64,000 bases of DNA from Tritrichomonas musculus (taxonomy: Eukaryota; Parabasalia; Tritrichomonadida; Tritrichomonadidae): positions 930,001-994,000 of the forward strand of contig JAPFFF010000038.1 of assembly GCA_039105265.1 (NCBI GenBank), in the 5' to 3' direction. The position numbers and the translations under genes are program-made. Position 1 is the stretch's first letter. The number at the start of each line of letters is the position of its first letter. The notes under the pieces were generated by a model. That model ran no database searches and was not told where the DNA came from. It saw only the letters and a program-made list of their open reading frames with translations. This document shows positions 59,092 through 64,000 of this stretch, in pieces.

Positions 59092-60816
59092 ATGAATTAC
59101 AAGTATATAGACGAGGTTCCTCAAGACCTTTTTACAAGCATCCAAGAAATCGACTCAGGTACATTTTCAGATATCTTTTCTGCTGTTCATCTAAAAACCA
59201 ATTCTAAAGTTGCATTAAAAATATTATTAAAAAATAACGACGAAGAAGAGATGAATGCGCTAAAACTCGAATTAGAGATCAATAAAACCCTTCATCATCC
59301 ATTTATATGTAAGTATTTTACGGATATTGAAACAGAACATTTAAAAATAATCGTCATGGAGCTTATTGAAGGCGAAAATGCTCTCGATTATGTTAATAAA
59401 ACTCGTGGTTTACCTCTTCAAAAAGCGCTCAATATATTTTCTCAGTTAATTATCGCAATAGAATATCTCCATAACGAAGCCCACATTACACATCGCGATT
59501 TAAAGCTAGAAAACGTAATGATTGACAAATATGACCATATCCGATTGATAGATTTCGGTTTCAGCTCTTTAAATGTAATGATGACAACATGTTGCGGCTC
59601 AATCCCCTACTGCGCGCCCGAGATTCTTTCTGACCAAAAGTACACAAATTCTGCAGACATCTGGAGCCTTGGAATCATCTTGTTCGCGCTCATTGACGGC
59701 AACCTTCCCTTCTACCACGCAAACATAAACACGCTTGCATTGATGATCTGTCAAAACGAGGTCAAATTTTCACCTAACTTCAGAAGCTTGGCAATCCAAG
59801 ACTTGTTGCAGAGAATGCTCACAAAGGATCCAGGAAAGAGAATAAAAATAGACGAAATAAAGAGGCACCCGGCGATGGCGCAGCAGAGGCTCCTCCAGAT
59901 TGACTACAGGCAGCTTCTGCACTCAGTTCAGGAAAACCCTTTCAATTTCACATCACAAAAATTCAATGAATACAAAATTGCACTCACAAAAAGTTCTACA
60001 TGCATCCAATTCAATACGGGATTTAGCCATCCCCGTCCAACGTCCTTGAAAAAAGTTTCAGTTTCACACCAACAAAATTTGAGTCTTAATCCAAACCAAC
60101 AAAATTTGAATTTAAATTCAAACCAACAAAATTTGAGTCTTAATCCAAACCAACAAAATTTGAGTCTTAATTCAATCCAACAAAATTTGAGTCTTAATCC
60201 AAACCAACAAAATTTGAGTCTTAATTCAATCCAACAAAATTTGAGTCTTAATTCAAACCAACAAAATTTGAGTCTTAATTCAAACCAACAAAATTCGAGT
60301 CTTAATTCAAACCAACAAAATTCGAGTCTTAATTCAAACCAACAAAATTCGAGTCTTAATTCAAACCAACAAAATTCGAGTCTTAATCCAAACCAACAAA
60401 ATTCGAGTCTTAATTCAAACCAACAAAATTCGAGTCTTAATTCAAACCAACAAAATTCGAGTCTTAATCCAAACCAACAAAATTTGATTTTGAATTCAGG
60501 CCTGCAAAATTTGAACTTTGATGCAGGACAGACATATTTAAATATGAATTTTGGGCAGCAGCAATCTGGTGGTTTGGATGATGAAATCAGGAAGAGAAAA
60601 GATTTTGCGTTCAATTTGAATAAGGCAATTGAGTCTGCCCTCTTGAATAGTTTGCAGCAGAAGAACATTCCTCTTCAAGGCCCAAAGTCATTCAGCGTTG
60701 GAAACCATTTTACCGGTGCTCGGTTAAAGAGAAGGAAGACGCATGCCACATTTAAAAACGGTTCTCCATTGTTTCAGCCAAATGTCAACAACAATCCAAT
60801 ATTTGGCAAAGATTAG
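59092..60816 (+). CDS. Serine/threonine protein kinase (CAMK/AMPK-like) with repeat tail
   Basis: 574 residues. Kinase domain ~13-270: glycine loop IDSGTFSDIF (less conserved than GxGxxG), ALK with Lys43, HRDLKLEN (134-141), DFG 154-156, GSIPYCAPEIL (activation-loop end and APE), DIWSLGIILFALIDGNLPF, and the final Arg in DPGKRIKIDEIKRHP. The pattern fits the CAMK/AMPK-related group abundant in trichomonads. Residues ~325-465 are about 16 copies of a 9-residue repeat QQN(L/S)SLN(P/S)N. The tail ends with a basic block (GARLKRRKTHATF). Codon use shifts within the gene: the activation-loop half is distinctly richer in G and C than the N-terminal half, possibly an old gene-conversion patch. It should be an active cytosolic kinase. 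Confidence 0.9.
   Translation: MNYKYIDEVPQDLFTSIQEIDSGTFSDIFSAVHLKTNSKVALKILLKNNDEEEMNALKLELEINKTLHHPFICKYFTDIETEHLKIIVMELIEGENALDYVNKTRGLPLQKALNIFSQLIIAIEYLHNEAHITHRDLKLENVMIDKYDHIRLIDFGFSSLNVMMTTCCGSIPYCAPEILSDQKYTNSADIWSLGIILFALIDGNLPFYHANINTLALMICQNEVKFSPNFRSLAIQDLLQRMLTKDPGKRIKIDEIKRHPAMAQQRLLQIDYRQLLHSVQENPFNFTSQKFNEYKIALTKSSTCIQFNTGFSHPRPTSLKKVSVSHQQNLSLNPNQQNLNLNSNQQNLSLNPNQQNLSLNSIQQNLSLNPNQQNLSLNSIQQNLSLNSNQQNLSLNSNQQNSSLNSNQQNSSLNSNQQNSSLNSNQQNSSLNPNQQNSSLNSNQQNSSLNSNQQNSSLNPNQQNLILNSGLQNLNFDAGQTYLNMNFGQQQSGGLDDEIRKRKDFAFNLNKAIESALLNSLQQKNIPLQGPKSFSVGNHFTGARLKRRKTHATFKNGSPLFQPNVNNNPIFGKD
60067..60485. repeat. 27-bp coding minisatellite in the kinase gene
   Basis: About 16 copies of CAACAAAATTTGAGTCTTAA-type 27-bp units; variants TTG/TCG (Leu/Ser) and TCA/CCA (Ser/Pro) change in blocks, showing step-wise duplication. 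The minus-strand frame over it is also open and is not a gene. Confidence 0.95.
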
Positions 60817-60937
60817 CCTAAAAGCAGAGATGCTTTTTTGTACTGTAATATTTATTTAGTTAACATTTGATAATAAAAAAAGCTGTTTTGTAATAATCAT
60901 TCATTTTTAATAAAGGAGTGAAACTTTTTCAATACTT

Positions 60938-61178
60938 TGTGTCTCAACTTTTTGAAAGAATAAATTGAAAGAAAAATAATAGAAAAATGGTGAATAATAT
61001 TTTGAGATTATTCATGTAAATAAAAAAATTGATGCATCTTTTTTATTTTTTTATAATTTTTACTGAGACTTACATCAAAAGGAAGGATCTGTAAAAATTA
61101 TGTAACATAAAAAGATGCTTTTTTTTTTAACATGAATAGCCTCAGTAAATATTAGTTCTCTCAAAAAGTTGAGACACA
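60938..61178. mobile_element. 241-bp palindromic miniature element
   Basis: TGTGTCTCAACTTTTTGA (60938-60955) is the exact inverse of 61161-61178. A second inverted pair, GATTATTCATGT / ACATGAATAGCC (imperfect), lies further in, and the 85-bp hairpin unit shared with 57532-57618 sits in the centre. No clear target duplication. Probably a non-autonomous element in which the central hairpin was acquired or is shared. Confidence 0.65.
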
Positions 61179-61381
61179 ATCTCTCTTGCTACATGTTTTT
61201 TTTTAAAAAAAAGATCAATATATATATCTATATTTATATTTTTTGATTGGAACAAGATAATTTATCTTTATCGCATAATTATGAAAAAAAATCAATCAAA
61301 AAGATCCACCCTTTATGAAAAGAATAGGAAATTTTTTGAATAATAGAGTGAGTTCATCATCATTCCAAGGCGAATTTAAAT

Positions 61382-61772
61382 AATTGGTACGTGCTCTGCA
61401 TTTTTCATTCCTACAACTTCGCAAACTTCTGGTACTTCTTTGATATTATCAACAACTTCTTCTACCAAAAGTCCATCAGGATCTTGCCAGCTGGCTGTTC
61501 TTATCACCTTTGGGTCGAGACAGTCCAAGTCGAGGTGAATGCAAACCTTTTTTTTTTTGAGCCAATTGAGGGTTGCTTCTGAGTTCCTGAGGCGAAATTC
61601 CTATCAATCAGATTTCTTCATTTCTAACAGATGCTCCATGCTTCCAATTCCAACGATAATTACTTTTGATGGCTTGACTCTTCCTGGAAGATTTTGTAAG
61701 AATCCTTCATCACCGAGACCAAAAACATGAGAAATTGCCATTGCATGATATCCTGGGCACACATCACCTGGA
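61382..61772 (-). pseudogene. Arginase/agmatinase-family (ureohydrolase) relic
   Basis: The minus strand reads, in one frame, PGDVCPGYHAMAISHVFGLG and NLPGRVKPSKVIIVGIGSMEHLLEMKKSD, matching the 'HGMPL..LLG.G......P..V..IGLRDVD..E' part of ureohydrolases. In another frame it reads KKVCIHLDLDCLDPKVIRTA then WQDPDGLLVEEVVDNIKEV, the 'V.ID.DV.DP' manganese motif and 'PGGL..RE' part. A stop after KKSD and a frame change around an 11-A run (near 61550) separate them. The N-terminal half with the first metal motif is absent. A dead C-terminal half of an arginase-like enzyme. Confidence 0.75.
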
Positions 61773-62381
61773 TAAAAAATAAAAATGATTTTAAAAAAAA
61801 AAGTACAACGAAAATCATTTTTATTTTTTAAATCATGCAATAAAAAATTATGATTTACAATCATTCAATCCTTTTTATCAAACACCATAAAACACAAACG
61901 CTCATTTATCTCGTTTTTGTTGTACTTTTTTGTTAATTTTTGTTAATCCAGTTGTTTACAATATTAACAAGTTGTTTTGCCTATATCTTAATTTAGTATT
62001 CATGTTCAAAATTATATATATAATATCATATGCGTTTGACTCTCGTATATTTTTTATTAACAGAAGTTAACAAGATTGATAAGTGAAGCATTGGAACCGA
62101 GCTTAATAATCTTAATGAAATTTGCTGATTAAGGTAATAAACATTAAAAATGGAGAATAAAAAAAAATTATTATGATTACTATCCAAAAATAAAAAACTC
62201 CTCAGGAAGATGTACTTTAGAGGTTTACTATCCAAAAGATAAAGTTTAGTTCACATATAATAAAAAAATTGAAAGCCAAACAATTTTGATCTAATGAAAT
62301 ATATTTTTTAAAAATGATTTTATATTTTATATGATTAATATGCCAAAAACTGCTCAATGCTCCTTGTTGATGAAATTTTTT
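61773..62381. other. AT-rich spacer
   Basis: No gene seen; a 69-codon minus frame (62026-62235) lacks recognisable features. Confidence 0.45.
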
Positions 62382-64000
62382 TTATTGACAATTTTCTTCT
62401 CCAAATGATATTTTTGCTATGAAACTAAATAACATTTTGACTGGAATCATGAATTCTAAATTATCACGTTTATATCCAAAAGCATCTTCATCTATTGCAG
62501 ACATATTTACATTTTCATCTAATTCAAAAAGCATCAGATTATAACATTTAATAAAAGCTCCACATTCGACAGAAGTTACACTCGGAGGAATATAAAAACA
62601 TTTTAAATATGTATAATAGAAAGCATCTGATTCGATTTCTTCAAGTTCAGAGTCAGGAGAAATATCTATAAATTGCAAATTATGACAATATATAAATGAA
62701 AAAATATTTATTTTTTTAACGTGCTTTGGAAGAATCAATGCTTTTAAATTGTCAGAATTAAATGAAAAGCTTTCAATCGTTTGAATCTCTGAATATGGAG
62801 AGAATTCAATATTAGCAATTGTCTCAGGAAGTGCATAACTTTCTATTTTTTTTACATGCTGAGGAATATAAATGTTTTGAAATTTAGATTCATGAAATGC
62901 GCAAGATTCAACAATTTCAAGATTAGAATCAGATTGAAAATCAACTTTGGCTAAATTTTGACATTTGTGAAATGAATATTCACCAATTCTCTTCACTTGC
63001 GATGGAAAAGAAATTGTTTTGATCTTTGAATTTTCAAATGCATATGATGATATATATTTGATATATGAAGGAATAGTAACCGTTTCAATATTCCGACATG
63101 CAAAGATAAGAACATCATATTCATCTTTTTTAAAGTCACTTTTACCAACAATCAATTGATCATTTTCTTCACAATTCTTGTAATTATCATTCATTATTTC
63201 AAGTTTGTTCAAGTTTGCAATTCCTGCATTCCAATTTTCTTTCAATTCACAAACACTGGATGGAATTGATAAACATTCAATCCCAACATTATTAAAAACG
63301 TTTTCTTCAATTGTTTGAAGCTTTGAATTAGGAGCAAACTCAACATGCTTAAGATCTTTATCATCTGAAAAAGCGTAAGAACAAATTCGAACAACATTAG
63401 AAGGAACAAAAAATCTTTCTAATCGAGTACGACGGAAAGATGATCCGCCAATTATGCGAAGCTCTGAATTAGATTGAAATTCAACCTTTCGAAGGGATTC
63501 ACAGGAATAGAAAACACTACTTCGTATCTCCGTCACTCGAGAAGGAATTGTGATTTCTTCAATCAAAGAAAATGAAAAAGCATCATTTTCAATTATTTCG
63601 AGATTAGAAGATGATTCGAATTCAACTTTTGTCAATTCTTTACAGTAGTGAAATGAACTTTCACCAATTCGCTTCACTTGTGATGGAATAAAAACTGCTT
63701 TTATTTTGGATTTTTCAAATGCGCTCGATGAAATCTGCTTGATATATTGGGGAATTGCAACCTTCTCAATATCTCGACATGCAAAAACAAGAACATCATA
63801 TTCATCTTTATTAATGTCACTTTTGCCAACAATCAATTTATCATTTTCTTCACAATTCTTGAAATATTTATTTTCTGCGCTGATTGTGACCTTTGTTAGC
63901 AGAGGAGTATCAAAACACCATTTTTCTTCAAGTTCACAAACACTTGCCGGTATTGATATGCTTCGTATGCCAGATGCATAAAATGCGTTTTTTTCAATCC
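62382..64000 (-). CDS. BspA-like LRR_5 protein, runs off the window
   Basis: The frame is open from the right edge (64000) to the stop at 62382-62384, at least 538 residues. No start is visible: the apparent start at 63836 is a TTG inside continuing LRR sequence (upstream text includes SISIPASVCELEEKWCFDTP). It is built of LRR_5 units (IPSQVKRIGESSFHYCKELT, VEFESSSNLEIIENDAFSFS). A ~225-residue block starting with VGKSDxxKDEYDVLxFACRxIE occurs twice (residues ~2 and ~227 from 63836), with a third partial version at its edge, so it grew by block duplication. The protein at 19779 carries the same VGKSE...DEYDVLLFVRRDV block. There is no C-terminal membrane helix: it ends FSFIAKISFGEENCQ. Confidence 0.85.
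   Translation of the reverse strand, partial: IEKNAFYASGIRSISIPASVCELEEKWCFDTPLLTKVTISAENKYFKNCEENDKLIVGKSDINKDEYDVLVFACRDIEKVAIPQYIKQISSSAFEKSKIKAVFIPSQVKRIGESSFHYCKELTKVEFESSSNLEIIENDAFSFSLIEEITIPSRVTEIRSSVFYSCESLRKVEFQSNSELRIIGGSSFRRTRLERFFVPSNVVRICSYAFSDDKDLKHVEFAPNSKLQTIEENVFNNVGIECLSIPSSVCELKENWNAGIANLNKLEIMNDNYKNCEENDQLIVGKSDFKKDEYDVLIFACRNIETVTIPSYIKYISSYAFENSKIKTISFPSQVKRIGEYSFHKCQNLAKVDFQSDSNLEIVESCAFHESKFQNIYIPQHVKKIESYALPETIANIEFSPYSEIQTIESFSFNSDNLKALILPKHVKKINIFSFIYCHNLQFIDISPDSELEEIESDAFYYTYLKCFYIPPSVTSVECGAFIKCYNLMLFELDENVNMSAIDEDAFGYKRDNLEFMIPVKMLFSFIAKISFGEENCQ

Noticed and set aside
59928-60668. 246-codon FCWFELRLE-repeat frame on the minus strand
   Set aside because: Antisense to the 27-bp repeats of the kinase gene.

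Overview
This window looks like nuclear DNA of a parabasalid protist (a trichomonad; Tritrichomonas or Trichomonas would fit). The evidence is the gene repertoire: BspA-like leucine-rich-repeat proteins, DUF3447-type ankyrin proteins in several copies, Sel1-repeat proteins, a giant Pmp-like surface protein, and a Polinton-like element. The DNA is very AT-rich, the genes are uninterrupted on both strands with no obvious introns, and the spacers are packed with simple repeats, miniature inverted-repeat elements and dead genes. The genus is an inference; no rRNA or other marker is present.

Layout. 0-10.6 kb: the end of one BspA-like gene, a dead M1 aminopeptidase, a second BspA-like gene, two ankyrin genes, a 703-bp TA-flanked miniature transposon, and a spacer with nested inverted repeats. 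10.6-13.1 kb: a 2.4-kb GAA/GAT higher-order triplet repeat open in several frames. 13.1-21.5 kb: an agmatine deiminase-like gene with one in-frame stop, an acyltransferase-3 membrane protein, a 955-residue protein joining a ubiquitin-like domain, a vWFA domain and a Cys-less E2 fold, and a frameshifted LRR-Sel1 fusion. 21.5-31.5 kb: an ankyrin gene whose repeats lie scattered in AT-rich spacer DNA, a ubiquitin-like protein, a membrane-anchored hydrolase, an EF-hand relic, the first copy of an unknown Asn-rich gene, and two small divergent secreted proteins.

31.5-43.9 kb is a stack of insertions between the two ends of a short-chain dehydrogenase gene. It holds a 3.0-kb terminal-inverted-repeat element with an 8-bp target duplication, a 1.1-kb element inside that one with a 10-bp duplication, and a compact 7.3-kb Polinton-like element with ~390-bp terminal repeats, an integrase and capsid-type genes. 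43.9-64 kb: a foldback element with a 9-bp duplication, a 2391-residue surface protein with about 100 F-S/T-x-S hexapeptides, a PPP phosphatase, the second copy of the unknown Asn-rich gene, a Sel1 relic, a protein kinase with a 27-bp repeat tail, an arginase-family relic, and a BspA-like gene running off the end.

No operon logic is expected or seen. The themes are surface and protein-interaction repeat families, two damaged arginine-metabolism genes, and heavy transposon remodelling. The observations most worth following are the Ubl-vWFA-dead-E2 protein, the nested insertion stack, the ankyrin modules isolated in AT-rich spacers, and the dispersed Asn-rich gene family.
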